16,537 nt of DNA, taken from NCBI GenBank assembly GCA_017416505.1, contig JAFQCI010000184.1, positions 1 to 16,537 on the forward strand, in the 5' to 3' direction. A program made the position numbers and the translations under genes. Below the pieces are notes generated by a model. The model worked only from the letters and a program-made list of their open reading frames with translations, was not told where the DNA came from and ran no database searches. The number at the start of each line of letters is the position of its first letter. The stretch's first letter is position 1. Of this stretch, positions 5,677 to 13,002 are shown piece by piece. The DNA comes from Lachnospiraceae bacterium (GTDB taxonomy: Bacteria > Bacillota_A > Clostridia > Lachnospirales > Lachnospiraceae).

Positions 5677-6393
5677 CTAATTTGTTTCACAAAGTTTGTA
5701 ATATCGCTTATTTTTTTCAGTTTTTGTAAATTCAATTATTCCGTTTTTATTTAATAAAGAAATCACCAAATACAATTTTCTTTTCGTAAAATATTTTTTC
5801 AAATCAGTGGCTGTAAAATTATTCATATCAATTTTGTTTGTAGAAAATTCTTCTTTTAATATTTGGATAAAATCTGTTTTTTCTGAAAAGCATTTTGTTT
5901 CAATTATTTGGTTTAGAGATTTTCCTGTTTTGTACCAATTTTTTAAAAATCTTCTACTTTTGTTTTTTGTTTGAACTGGATTTTCTGTTTTTATTCTTTT
6001 TTCGCTGATAGAAATCGCTACTATTTCCAAAATAGCTTTCTTTTCTAAAATTAGCGGAAGAATTCCAAAAAGCTCTGTAAAAATATTTATCCATCTGTTC
6101 TTTTTTGGACTTCTTTTACAGCTTAATAATTCTCCAGTTTCAGAATAGTTTTCTATGTATTTTTCAAAAGGAAAGGGAAAAACAATTTTAATTTTATAAT
6201 CAGGACTTAAATCTTGAACTTTTGGAACTAATTTGTACAAAGAACCGGTTTGTATTTCGATTATGGAAGAATCTTCTGTGAAAATGTCACAAATATAGTT
6301 TTTTACTTTTACTTCAGTAAATCCCTGATTTTCCGTTGCGTATTTCTCTTTGAAAAATTTGTGTAAATCTGTTTCGTTGTAGGTGTTTATCAT
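5677..6393 (-). CDS. unrecognised protein, PD-(D/E)XK-nuclease-like core with winged-helix-like C-terminus
   Basis: I do not recognise this 238-residue protein. The first 75 residues follow the order of a PD-(D/E)XK nuclease core: helix (LHKFFKEKYA, 10-19), strand with Asp36 (YICDIF), strand with Glu46 and Gln48 (SIIEIQTG), helix starting with Lys54 (YKLVPKVQDLS), then strand YKIKIVFPFP. The usual Glu-X-Lys is Glu-Ile-Gln here, a variant seen in some members of that superfamily. Residues about 188-236 look like a winged helix: FTATDLKKYF, KLYLVISLLNKNGIIEFT, then a basic RYYKL strand. The middle is basic (KTKNKSRRFLKNWYKTGK region). The start ATG at 6391-6393 has only a weak AAGAAG site. It is a single gene, convergent with flaA and divergent from mraZ. 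A DNA- or RNA-acting role is inferred from the fold guess only. Confidence 0.72.
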   Translation of the reverse strand: MINTYNETDLHKFFKEKYATENQGFTEVKVKNYICDIFTEDSSIIEIQTGSLYKLVPKVQDLSPDYKIKIVFPFPFEKYIENYSETGELLSCKRSPKKNRWINIFTELFGILPLILEKKAILEIVAISISEKRIKTENPVQTKNKSRRFLKNWYKTGKSLNQIIETKCFSEKTDFIQILKEEFSTNKIDMNNFTATDLKKYFTKRKLYLVISLLNKNGIIEFTKTEKNKRYYKLCETN

Positions 6394-6395
6394 AG

Positions 6396-6434
6396 TTTAC
6401 TTCTTACTATACAAGTGTGATAGTAAAAAGTAAA
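6396..6434. promoter_or_regulatory. 15-bp-arm inverted repeat over the promoter of the minus-strand gene
   Basis: Arms 6396-6410 and 6420-6434 are reverse complements at 14 of 15 positions, with a 9-base centre (ACAAGTGTG). The arms contain the likely minus-strand promoter: -35 TTTACT (6429-6434), 17-base spacer, -10 TATAGT (6406-6411). A protein bound to this dyad would block that promoter, so it is a candidate operator, possibly for the gene's own product. Confidence 0.6.
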
Positions 6435-6473
6435 GATACTTTTCAGTTTTCGAAAAAGTGGGAGGATTTTCAA

Positions 6474-6501
6474 TTGACATTCATAAATTTGTTGATAAAA
6501 T
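6474..6501 (+). promoter_or_regulatory. sigma-70 promoter of the mraZ division cluster
   Basis: TTGACA at 6474-6479 is an exact -35 box. After 16 bases comes TAAAAT (6496-6501, five of six), preceded by TG at 6493-6494 as an extended -10 element. The transcript would start near 6508, immediately before the GTGG repeats. Confidence 0.7.
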
Positions 6502-6510
6502 AGTAAATAG

Positions 6511-6550
6511 GTGGGAATTAGTGGAGATTAGTGGTAAATAGTGGTATGGA
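6511..6550 (+). promoter_or_regulatory. probable MraZ operator: four GTGG boxes at 10-bp spacing
   Basis: GTGG occurs at 6511, 6521, 6531 and 6541, exactly one helical turn apart, mostly as AGTGG preceded by A/T bases. MraZ of E. coli and of mycoplasmas is known to bind short G-rich repeats of this kind at 10-bp periodicity upstream of its own gene. Here the boxes start just after the promoter and run into the mraZ start codon, so binding would block transcription. Because the boxes occupy the ribosome binding region, mraZ lacks a standard Shine-Dalgarno. Confidence 0.82.
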
Positions 6551-6989
6551 ATTATTAACTGGTGAATATCGAAACACTTTGGATGAGAAGGGTAGAATCC
6601 TTTTTCCTTCAAGACTTCGTCAAGAAATTACAGGCAATGTTCTCATTATCACCCAAGCTTTAGACCGCTGTTTATGGCTTTATACTCCAGAAGAGTGGAA
6701 AAATTTATCATCCAAACTGATGGAATCTGCTTCACCTTTTGATCCAAAAGCTCGTCTTGTTGTGAGACGTTTGGTTGCTCCGGCTCAGGAAGTTGAGTTT
6801 GATAAGTCAGGTCGCCTTTCTATTCCCCAAAGTTTACGTGAATATGCGGGACTTTCTAAGGATTGTGTAGTTTTAGGTATCAATAAATACATAGAACTAT
6901 GGGATTCAGCTCGTTATAAGGAATATCTTGAACAAAGTGAAGAATCATTCCTTGAGGCTACGGAAGGTCTTCGAGATATATGTTTTTAG
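6546..6989 (+). CDS. mraZ: transcriptional regulator MraZ
   Basis: MraZ is a ring-forming DNA-binding protein of the AbrB-like fold that represses the division and cell-wall cluster, including itself. With the ATG at 6546 it is 147 residues. The two-fold internal repeat is evident: DEKGRILFPSRLR (13-25) and DKSGRLSIPQSLR (86-98), each with the conserved DxxxR motif. The end (LEQSEESFLEATEGLRDICF) is a spirochaete-like extension. A GTG at 6531 is in frame and would add five residues, with GGAG only 4 bases before it. I prefer the ATG because MELLTGEYRNTLD fits the family start. rsmH follows after 15 bases. Confidence 0.94.
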   Translation: MELLTGEYRNTLDEKGRILFPSRLRQEITGNVLIITQALDRCLWLYTPEEWKNLSSKLMESASPFDPKARLVVRRLVAPAQEVEFDKSGRLSIPQSLREYAGLSKDCVVLGINKYIELWDSARYKEYLEQSEESFLEATEGLRDICF

Positions 6990-7004
6990 CGGGGTGTCTA
7001 ATTT

Positions 7005-7949
7005 ATGGAAATTATCCATACACCAGTTTTATTACAAGAAACACTAAAATATCTTTCTCCTGTTGGTGAACCATTTGAAAAAAATTGTTTTATGGTTGAC
7101 TCAACTTTGGGAGAAGGTGGACATTCCGAAGCGTTTTTAAGTAGTTTTGAAAATTTGCGGATAATCGGATTGGACGCAGACTGTAAAATTCAGGCTCGAG
7201 CGAAAGAAAGGTTAGCTCCTTTTGGAAATCGGATGAATTTTTATTCAGGCTGGTTCAACGATTTCTATGCAAATTATCCTGAAAATCTACCAAAACCGGA
7301 CTTAATTCTTTTTGATTTAGGAATTTCGGTTTTTCACTACGAAAGAAGTGGTCGGGGATTTTCATTTAGGTATGATGAGCCTCTTGATATGCGGCTTAAT
7401 CCAAATGCAGGGGAATCTGTTGAAACTTTGGTAAACACAAAGCGAGAAGAAGAACTTGCAAATATCATCTTTAATTATGGGGAAGAGCGTTATAGCAGAA
7501 GAATTGCTCGTGCCATTGTGGAACACAGAAAAATGAGCAAAATTGCTTCTTCTAAAGTTCTTGCAGACATAATTTACGGTGCAGTTCCAGCTCAATATCG
7601 CCACGGAAATATTCACCCAGCAACAAAGAGTTTTCAAGCTTTTAGAATTGCTGTAAATGGTGAGTTAGACCGATTGCCTTTGGCTTTGGAAAATGCATTT
7701 AAAAATCTTAAACCTGGTGGAAAATTGGGTGTAATTACTTTTCACTCGCTTGAAGACAGGATAGTTAAAAATATGTTTAAGGATTGGGCAAAAAAGTGTA
7801 CTTGCCCTCCAGAACAACCGATATGTAATTGTGGGGGAAAACCTAAGGCTGAATTGATTTTACGAAAGCCTGTGGGACCAAGCGACAGTGAAGTTGCTGA
7901 AAATTCTCCTTCTAGAAGTGCAAAACTTAGAGTTTTGCGAAAACTTTAA
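7005..7949 (+). CDS. rsmH: 16S rRNA (cytosine1402-N4)-methyltransferase RsmH (MraW)
   Basis: RsmH uses S-adenosylmethionine to methylate N4 of cytosine 1402 in 16S rRNA, in the P site of the small subunit. The 314-residue length is typical. Diagnostic blocks are HTPVLL at 5-10, the SAM-binding DSTLGEGGHSEAFL (32-45), GLDAD (55-59), LFDLGIS (102-108), GRGFSFRYDEPLDMRLN (116-132), HPATKSFQAFRIAVNGELD (204-222), and FHSLEDRIVK (246-255). A Cys-rich segment (CTCPPEQPICNCGG, 265-278) precedes the C-terminus, as in other members. A GGGGTG site lies about 8 bases before the ATG. It is second in the cluster between mraZ and ftsL, the usual order. Confidence 0.97.
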   Translation: MEIIHTPVLLQETLKYLSPVGEPFEKNCFMVDSTLGEGGHSEAFLSSFENLRIIGLDADCKIQARAKERLAPFGNRMNFYSGWFNDFYANYPENLPKPDLILFDLGISVFHYERSGRGFSFRYDEPLDMRLNPNAGESVETLVNTKREEELANIIFNYGEERYSRRIARAIVEHRKMSKIASSKVLADIIYGAVPAQYRHGNIHPATKSFQAFRIAVNGELDRLPLALENAFKNLKPGGKLGVITFHSLEDRIVKNMFKDWAKKCTCPPEQPICNCGGKPKAELILRKPVGPSDSEVAENSPSRSAKLRVLRKL

Positions 7950-7973
7950 CTATTTTGTTATTGGAGTAGAAGT

Positions 7974-8267
7974 ATGAAAAAAAAGTCAGGATTTGTAAAA
8001 AACTTTGGAACTTTGATATTGGCTGCAAGTATTCCAGTTTTGTTGGCTTTGGCAAATTTAGAAACTCAAAGATATGCGTCTTTAGAAAAAGAAGTTTCTG
8101 AATTGGAACAGACTCAATATCAATTGATTGAAGAAAATAAAAAACTTGTTAGCGAAATTGGGATGTTATCAAGTTCTGAGCGAATCGAAAAAATTGCAGT
8201 TTCTGAATACGGAATGCGTCTTGCAGAAAGTGATGAAATTGTGCGAGTTGAAGTAGGAAAAAAATAA
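7974..8267 (+). CDS. ftsL: cell division protein FtsL-like
   Basis: FtsL is a short bitopic protein that joins FtsQ and FtsB in the divisome and helps activate FtsWI septal peptidoglycan synthesis. This 97-residue protein has a basic N-terminus (MKKKSGFVKN), one membrane segment at about 11-28, a heptad-like coiled coil at about 34-65 (rich in Glu, Lys and Leu), and a C-terminal RIEKIAVSEYGMRLAESDEI block typical of FtsL. Sequence similarity in this family is low, so the call depends largely on topology and its place between rsmH and murF. GGAG lies about 10 bases upstream of the ATG. FtsB or another septum-formation initiator protein cannot be excluded. Confidence 0.8.
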   Translation: MKKKSGFVKNFGTLILAASIPVLLALANLETQRYASLEKEVSELEQTQYQLIEENKKLVSEIGMLSSSERIEKIAVSEYGMRLAESDEIVRVEVGKK

Positions 8268-8271
8268 AAAA

Positions 8272-9723
8272 ATGAATAAAAATGAAGCGTTGCTTCTAAC
8301 ATTAGATGAATTGATTTTCTCAACAAAGGCAAAAGTTGCTTATGCACCACAAGAAGATTGTATAGGTGTCTTTTCGGTGGCAACTGATAGCCGAAATGTG
8401 AAGTCTAATGGAGCATTTTTCCCTTTACTTGGAGAATTTCAAGACGGTCACACATTTATAGGAAAAGCCATCGAAAATGGTGCTTCTGTAATTGTGGCAG
8501 ATGAAAAAGTTTGGTCTTTAGATAAGGCTAAATATTCCCATTTAGTGGAAAATAAAGCAACTGTTATCACAGTAGAAAATACTTTATACGCTTTACAAGC
8601 AGCCGCTGCATTTTATGTGAAAAAATTTCCAAAATTGATAAAGGTTGGAATTACAGGTTCTAACGGAAAGACAACCACTAAAGAATTGGTTTCTAGCGTT
8701 TTGGAAACAAAATATAATGTGATAAAAACCGAAGGTAATTTTAACTCAGAAACAGGACTTCCTTTGTCTGTTTTTAATATCAGAAAGGAACACGAAATCG
8801 GAGTTTTTGAACTTGGAATGAACCGAGTGGATGAAATAAAAGAACTTGCTAACGTTCTTTTTCCAAATTTTGCAATTATCACAAATATTGGAACTGCCCA
8901 CATTGGTATTCTCGGCACAAAGGATAATATCGCTAAAGAGAAAAAAAATATTTTTTACAATTTTAACGATGAATCTGTAGGTTTTGTACCAGAAGATGAT
9001 GAATATGCAAGTTTTTTGCAAGATGTCCAAAAAGGTAAAATTTTTACATACGGTGAAAAATCTTCATCAAAAATTTCCTCTGTAGAGGATTTGGGACTTT
9101 TAGGAACATCTTTTAATTATGAAAATGTAAATATTAACTTGGCTTTAGCTGGAAAATATAATTTTTCAAATGCTTTAAGTGCAGTTTTCCTCGGTGAAAA
9201 ATTGGGACTTTCTGCAAATGAAATAAAAACTGGAATTGAAAAAGTGAAACCTCTTGGAGACAGAAGTAACATTATCCAAGGAGATTTTACAGTTGTAAAA
9301 GATTGCTACAACGCAAATTTTGATTCAATGGCTGCTGCTATTGATTTTTATGGAAAACTAGAAGTTTCTGGAAAAAAAACTTTTGTTCTTGGAGATATGC
9401 TAGAACTTGGTTCTGATTCCAAAGCTTTACATGAAAAAATTGGGGAAATAGCTGTAAATCAAAATATTGACAAAATTATTTTTGTTGGAAAAGAAATGAG
9501 TTATGGTTATTTTATTGCTAAAGAAATAAAAAATGCCAAAAATCTTTTGGTAGAATTAGAAAGTCTTGAATCCTATGATGATGGAAGCGTTTTTGAATTA
9601 ACTGAAAAGTTAGAAAAATGTGCAAAATCTGGGGATTTATTCTTTTTTAAAGGGTCTCGGGGCATAAAATTAGAAAGAATTGCGGATAAACTAGCTGCTA
9701 AGGTGGTTAAAAATGAAATTTAA
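8272..9723 (+). CDS. murF: UDP-N-acetylmuramoyl-tripeptide--D-alanyl-D-alanine ligase MurF
   Basis: MurF adds D-Ala-D-Ala to the UDP-MurNAc-tripeptide with ATP, the last cytoplasmic step of the peptidoglycan precursor. At 483 residues it is near the usual length. The N-terminal domain has TDSRNVKSNGAFFPL (38-52). The ATP-binding domain has the P-loop GITGSNGKTTTKELV (126-140), TEGNFNSETGLPLSVFN, GVFELGMNRVDEIKELA, and TNIGTAHIGILGTKDNIAKE (about 204-223). The third domain has DCYNANFDSM, where relatives usually have Pro in place of Phe, and LGDMLELG. The ATG at 8272 is 4 bases after the ftsL stop, with AGGA about 13 bases before it, so ribosomes may pass directly from ftsL. The end overlaps ftsW by 11 bases. 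Confidence 0.95.
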   Translation: MNKNEALLLTLDELIFSTKAKVAYAPQEDCIGVFSVATDSRNVKSNGAFFPLLGEFQDGHTFIGKAIENGASVIVADEKVWSLDKAKYSHLVENKATVITVENTLYALQAAAAFYVKKFPKLIKVGITGSNGKTTTKELVSSVLETKYNVIKTEGNFNSETGLPLSVFNIRKEHEIGVFELGMNRVDEIKELANVLFPNFAIITNIGTAHIGILGTKDNIAKEKKNIFYNFNDESVGFVPEDDEYASFLQDVQKGKIFTYGEKSSSKISSVEDLGLLGTSFNYENVNINLALAGKYNFSNALSAVFLGEKLGLSANEIKTGIEKVKPLGDRSNIIQGDFTVVKDCYNANFDSMAAAIDFYGKLEVSGKKTFVLGDMLELGSDSKALHEKIGEIAVNQNIDKIIFVGKEMSYGYFIAKEIKNAKNLLVELESLESYDDGSVFELTEKLEKCAKSGDLFFFKGSRGIKLERIADKLAAKVVKNEI

Positions 9724-10858
9724 TCACTTTGTGGTGGAACGTCCTGTAAATTCAAAAAAGACTGATACAGGGTTGGTAATCTCAATTATTTTGTTGTTGG
9801 GATTTGGACTTGTTACCTTGTATTTTACTTCTTCTGATTATGGACTTCGGGTTCATTCTGGAGCTACTCACTTCTTAAAGCAACAAATGTTTTCTGTTGT
9901 TTTGGGATTGATTTGTATGATGGTTATGAGTTGTATAAATCTTGATATGGTAAGAAAATTTACCTTGATGATTTTGCTTGTAACTATCGTTTTAAATTTG
10001 TTACCTTTTTTGCCAGTAATCGGCTTTGAGAAAAATGGTGGAAAAAGATGGATAAAAATCTTTTCTCACACTTTTCAGCCTTCAGAAGTGGCAAAAGTTG
10101 TACTTGTGTTTTTTTTAGCCAACTTGTTTGATAAAAAAAAGGATAGAATCAATGATGCTGCAACTTGCATAAGTCAAGCTTTAGTGGTTTTATTCGCTTT
10201 TATTTTTATTATTATCAAACAAAATGACTATGCAACATCTATGATTATTCTAGGATTAGGCTTACTAATCTTTTTTATTGCTGGTGTTTCATTTAAATGG
10301 TTTGGTGTGTTCTTGGTATTTTCTGTGCCAGTCGCAATTATATTCATTTTTTTGAAAACATATCGGGTTGAAAGATTGATTGCCTTTTTAAGACCTGAGT
10401 TTGATATTCAAGGAATTAACTACCAAGTTAATGCTTCAAAACTTGCAATTAGTGCTGGAGGTTTTTGGGGGCAGGGTATGGGAACTGGTCTTGAGAAAAT
10501 AAAATCTATTCCAGAAGTTCACGCTGACTTTGTATTTGCAGGGTGGGCAGAAGCTATGGGATTTATTGGAATCATAGGATATTTTGCTTTATTAGGTTAT
10601 TTCGCCTATAAAGTTTACAAAATTGCCATAAGTTGTGATGATTTTTTTAGAAGTTTGTTAGCTTTTGGTTGTGGAACAATCATTGTTATTCAATCTCTAA
10701 TGAATTGTGGAGTTGTTTGTGGAGCTTTGCCTTCAACAGGTATCCCACTTCCATTTTTCTCCCATGGTGGTTCATCTATGCTTATGACTTTAATTACTTG
10801 TGGAATAATAATTAATATTTCAAAATACGAAAATGCTTCGGAGATGATATATGAGTGA
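9713..10858 (+). CDS. ftsW: SEDS-family septal peptidoglycan glycosyltransferase FtsW
   Basis: FtsW polymerises lipid II into septal glycan strands together with the penicillin-binding protein FtsI. This 381-residue protein has about ten membrane segments. SEDS signatures are NGGKRWI (108-114), FQPSEVAK (121-128), QNDYATSMII (170-179, QPDFGT-like in relatives), a GGFWGQGMG block at 249-257, PEVHADFVFA with the conserved Asp272 expected at the active site, and LPSTGIPLPFFSHGGSS (339-355). AAGGTGG precedes the ATG at 9713, inside the end of murF. RodA is the close alternative, but the division-cluster location and SHGGSS block favour FtsW. No ftsI partner gene lies in this window. Confidence 0.94.
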   Translation: MKFNHFVVERPVNSKKTDTGLVISIILLLGFGLVTLYFTSSDYGLRVHSGATHFLKQQMFSVVLGLICMMVMSCINLDMVRKFTLMILLVTIVLNLLPFLPVIGFEKNGGKRWIKIFSHTFQPSEVAKVVLVFFLANLFDKKKDRINDAATCISQALVVLFAFIFIIIKQNDYATSMIILGLGLLIFFIAGVSFKWFGVFLVFSVPVAIIFIFLKTYRVERLIAFLRPEFDIQGINYQVNASKLAISAGGFWGQGMGTGLEKIKSIPEVHADFVFAGWAEAMGFIGIIGYFALLGYFAYKVYKIAISCDDFFRSLLAFGCGTIIVIQSLMNCGVVCGALPSTGIPLPFFSHGGSSMLMTLITCGIIINISKYENASEMIYE

Positions 10859-11654
10859 TAGTTATATTTATTCAGGTATGGAGAATTATTATACAACTGA
10901 AAAAAATGACAATAAAGCAAAAATTTTAAAGATTTTAGTTATTGTTTTGTCTGTTTTTTTGGTTGTTGAGGCTATAATATATACTGTAGTTATGCCTTGT
11001 TTATCTACTGCAAAAATTACTTTTTCTGGATTGTCATCTCTTCAAGCAGAGGATTTGCTACTAGAAGGTGGAATAACAGGTTCAGTTTCTTGGATGGGTT
11101 TTGATACAGCTGGATTCGCTTCAAAATTGGCAAGTAATGCTGCTATTGAGACTGTTTCCGTTGAAAAGAAATTTCCAGACCAAATATTAGTGAAAATCAA
11201 TGAGAGAACTCCAGTTTGTTGTTCTCTTGTAAATATTGATGGAAAAACTGTTCCAATTCAGATTGATAAAAATGGTGTAATTTTTTCTGTTGGCAACAAA
11301 ATGCCATCTACTTCAATGCCTTTAATTACTGGTATTGAACTTGCTACAGTTTCAGAGGGAATGAGAATTCCTGCAAAATATCGTACTTTATTGGAACAAG
11401 TTGAAGAAATTTGGGAAATAAATCCAGCCTATTTTGCTGCTTTATCAGAAATTAGAGTTGTTCCAACAGATTATGATGGATATGAATTGATGCTTTATCC
11501 TCTACAAAGTCATACAAAGTTTTTAGTGGATAGATCTTTTGGTGAAGAAACTTTGCAATATATGATGGTTGTTTTAGATGTGATTGAATCCGTAGATCCT
11601 GATGTAACAGAGGTTGATATGAGATACGGTACAATTTCATATAAAAAATCATAA
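10851..11654 (+). CDS. ftsQ: cell division protein FtsQ/DivIB
   Basis: FtsQ is a bitopic divisome scaffold that binds FtsL and FtsB and helps recruit FtsW and FtsI. The 267-residue protein has a short cytoplasmic head, a membrane segment at about 25-49, and a POTRA-like domain at about 53-118 that starts with STAKITFSGLSSL and ends with PDQILVKINERTPVCCSLV, the typical end of that domain. The rest is a beta domain of the FtsQ family ending in VTEVDMRYGTISYKKS. The ATG at 10851 overlaps the ftsW stop by 8 bases and has GGAG 6 bases upstream. Position before ftsA supports the call, since the sequence is poorly conserved in general. Confidence 0.88.
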   Translation: MSDSYIYSGMENYYTTEKNDNKAKILKILVIVLSVFLVVEAIIYTVVMPCLSTAKITFSGLSSLQAEDLLLEGGITGSVSWMGFDTAGFASKLASNAAIETVSVEKKFPDQILVKINERTPVCCSLVNIDGKTVPIQIDKNGVIFSVGNKMPSTSMPLITGIELATVSEGMRIPAKYRTLLEQVEEIWEINPAYFAALSEIRVVPTDYDGYELMLYPLQSHTKFLVDRSFGEETLQYMMVVLDVIESVDPDVTEVDMRYGTISYKKS

Positions 11655-11684
11655 GGTTGATTTTGTTGGCGATTTTTTGTAATT

Positions 11685-11690
11685 TATAGT
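11685..11690 (+). promoter_or_regulatory. possible weak internal -10 element before ftsA
   Basis: TATAGT at 11685-11690 in the 65-base ftsQ-ftsA gap has a poor -35 partner (TTGTTG 11663-11668, 16-base spacing). This could give extra ftsA-ftsZ transcription, but the match is weak. Confidence 0.2.
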
Positions 11691-11719
11691 TATTAGTAGT
11701 TTTTTTGGAGGATTTATAA

Positions 11720-12958
11720 GTGAGCGAAACAATTGTAGGGCTTGATATAGGTACATCAACTGTTAGAGCTGTAATCGGCGTATTCACAGAAAATGGTGAA
11801 TTGCAAATAACAGGAGTTGGAAAATCACCTTCAAACGGTTTACGCAATGGTGCAATTATAAATTTAGAAGCTGCAATGTCCTCTGTAACTGCTGCTATTG
11901 AAGCTGCTGAAATGATGGCTGGGCATGAAGTTCTTTCTGTATATACAGCTATTGGTGGTTCTCAAGTTAGTAGTATGAACTCCACAGGTGTTGTTGGAGT
12001 TGCAGGAAACGGAAAGGGAACTCAAGAGATTTCACAACGTGATATAGAAAGGGTTTTGGAAGCAGCAAAATCTGTTCCAATTGATATGGCTCGTCAAATT
12101 ATTCACGTAATCCCACAAACTTATACGATTGATGGACAAAAAGGAATCAAAAGTCCTCTAGGTAATGTGGGAGTTCGACTTGAAGCTGAAGTTCATATTG
12201 TTACAGCTGCAGTAACTTCTATACAAAATCTTATTCGATGTATAAAAAGAGCAAAGTTTGATGTGGAGGATATTCGCCTAAAAACTTTGGCAGCAGCAGA
12301 AGCAATTACTACAGAAGAAGAAAGAGATCTTGGTTCAATAATTATTGACCTTGGTGGTGGTTCAACTGATGCCTTGGTTATTACTGATGGAGCTCCTGTT
12401 TGTTCTGTATCAATTCCTTTAGGCGGTGCTACTGTAACAAATGATATTTCTGTTGTTCGAGGTATAAGTTTTGAAAGTGCAGAGCGAATAAAAAAATCTT
12501 CTGGTTGTTGTTATGAAGCTTTGCTTGATGAAGTGGAAGAAGTTATTATCCCAGGTCTTGGGGGAAGACCTCCAGAAGCTATAACTCGCCATGATTTGTG
12601 TAGTTATATTCAACCACGGGTAGAAGAAATTCTTACTATGGTTAGAGATAAAATTGGTGCCACAGTCAAAGATAGAAAGCTATCGGGAAATGTAATATTA
12701 TGTGGTGGCGGAGCTTTACTTCCTGGTATCGTTGAAGTTGCTGGAGAGGTTTTTGATACGAGAAATGTTCGTATCGGGATTCCTGCCAATTTTGGTGGAT
12801 TGCAAGAAGAATATCGAGCTCCTGAATACGCCGTTGCAGTTGGTCTTGTGGTTGCAAATGCAAAAAGTCACGGTACTTTACAAACTAGAAAGGAAAGTGA
12901 TAAAAAGAAGAATACCTTTTTAACTGCCATCAAAGAATGGTTTAAGGAATTTGTATAA
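11720..12958 (+). CDS. ftsA: cell division protein FtsA (Z-ring membrane tether)
   Basis: FtsA is an actin-like ATPase that binds the FtsZ tail and anchors the Z ring to the inner membrane. The 412-residue protein shows the actin-fold motifs: phosphate 1 GLDIGTSTVRAVIG (7-20), phosphate 2 IIIDLGGGSTDALVI (207-221) and adenosine ILCGGGALLPGI (326-337). The C-terminus KNTFLTAIKEWFKEFV (397-412) is the amphipathic membrane-targeting helix. The start is a GTG at 11720 with a strong GGAGG at 11707-11711; no nearby ATG gives the conserved N-terminus. ftsZ follows with a 44-base gap to its preferred start. Confidence 0.97.
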   Translation: MSETIVGLDIGTSTVRAVIGVFTENGELQITGVGKSPSNGLRNGAIINLEAAMSSVTAAIEAAEMMAGHEVLSVYTAIGGSQVSSMNSTGVVGVAGNGKGTQEISQRDIERVLEAAKSVPIDMARQIIHVIPQTYTIDGQKGIKSPLGNVGVRLEAEVHIVTAAVTSIQNLIRCIKRAKFDVEDIRLKTLAAAEAITTEEERDLGSIIIDLGGGSTDALVITDGAPVCSVSIPLGGATVTNDISVVRGISFESAERIKKSSGCCYEALLDEVEEVIIPGLGGRPPEAITRHDLCSYIQPRVEEILTMVRDKIGATVKDRKLSGNVILCGGGALLPGIVEVAGEVFDTRNVRIGIPANFGGLQEEYRAPEYAVAVGLVVANAKSHGTLQTRKESDKKKNTFLTAIKEWFKEFV

Positions 12959-13002
12959 AAAATTTGACATAAATTAGTAAATTGGGTGGAGGAACTAATA
13001 TT

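Noticed and set aside
12964..12969. TTGACA before ftsZ as a promoter -35
   Set aside because: No acceptable -10 lies 16-18 bases downstream; that position is occupied by the ftsZ Shine-Dalgarno.
12982..13002. TTG at 12982 as ftsZ start
   Set aside because: The added codons are the Shine-Dalgarno for the ATG at 13003, and family N-termini fit the ATG.
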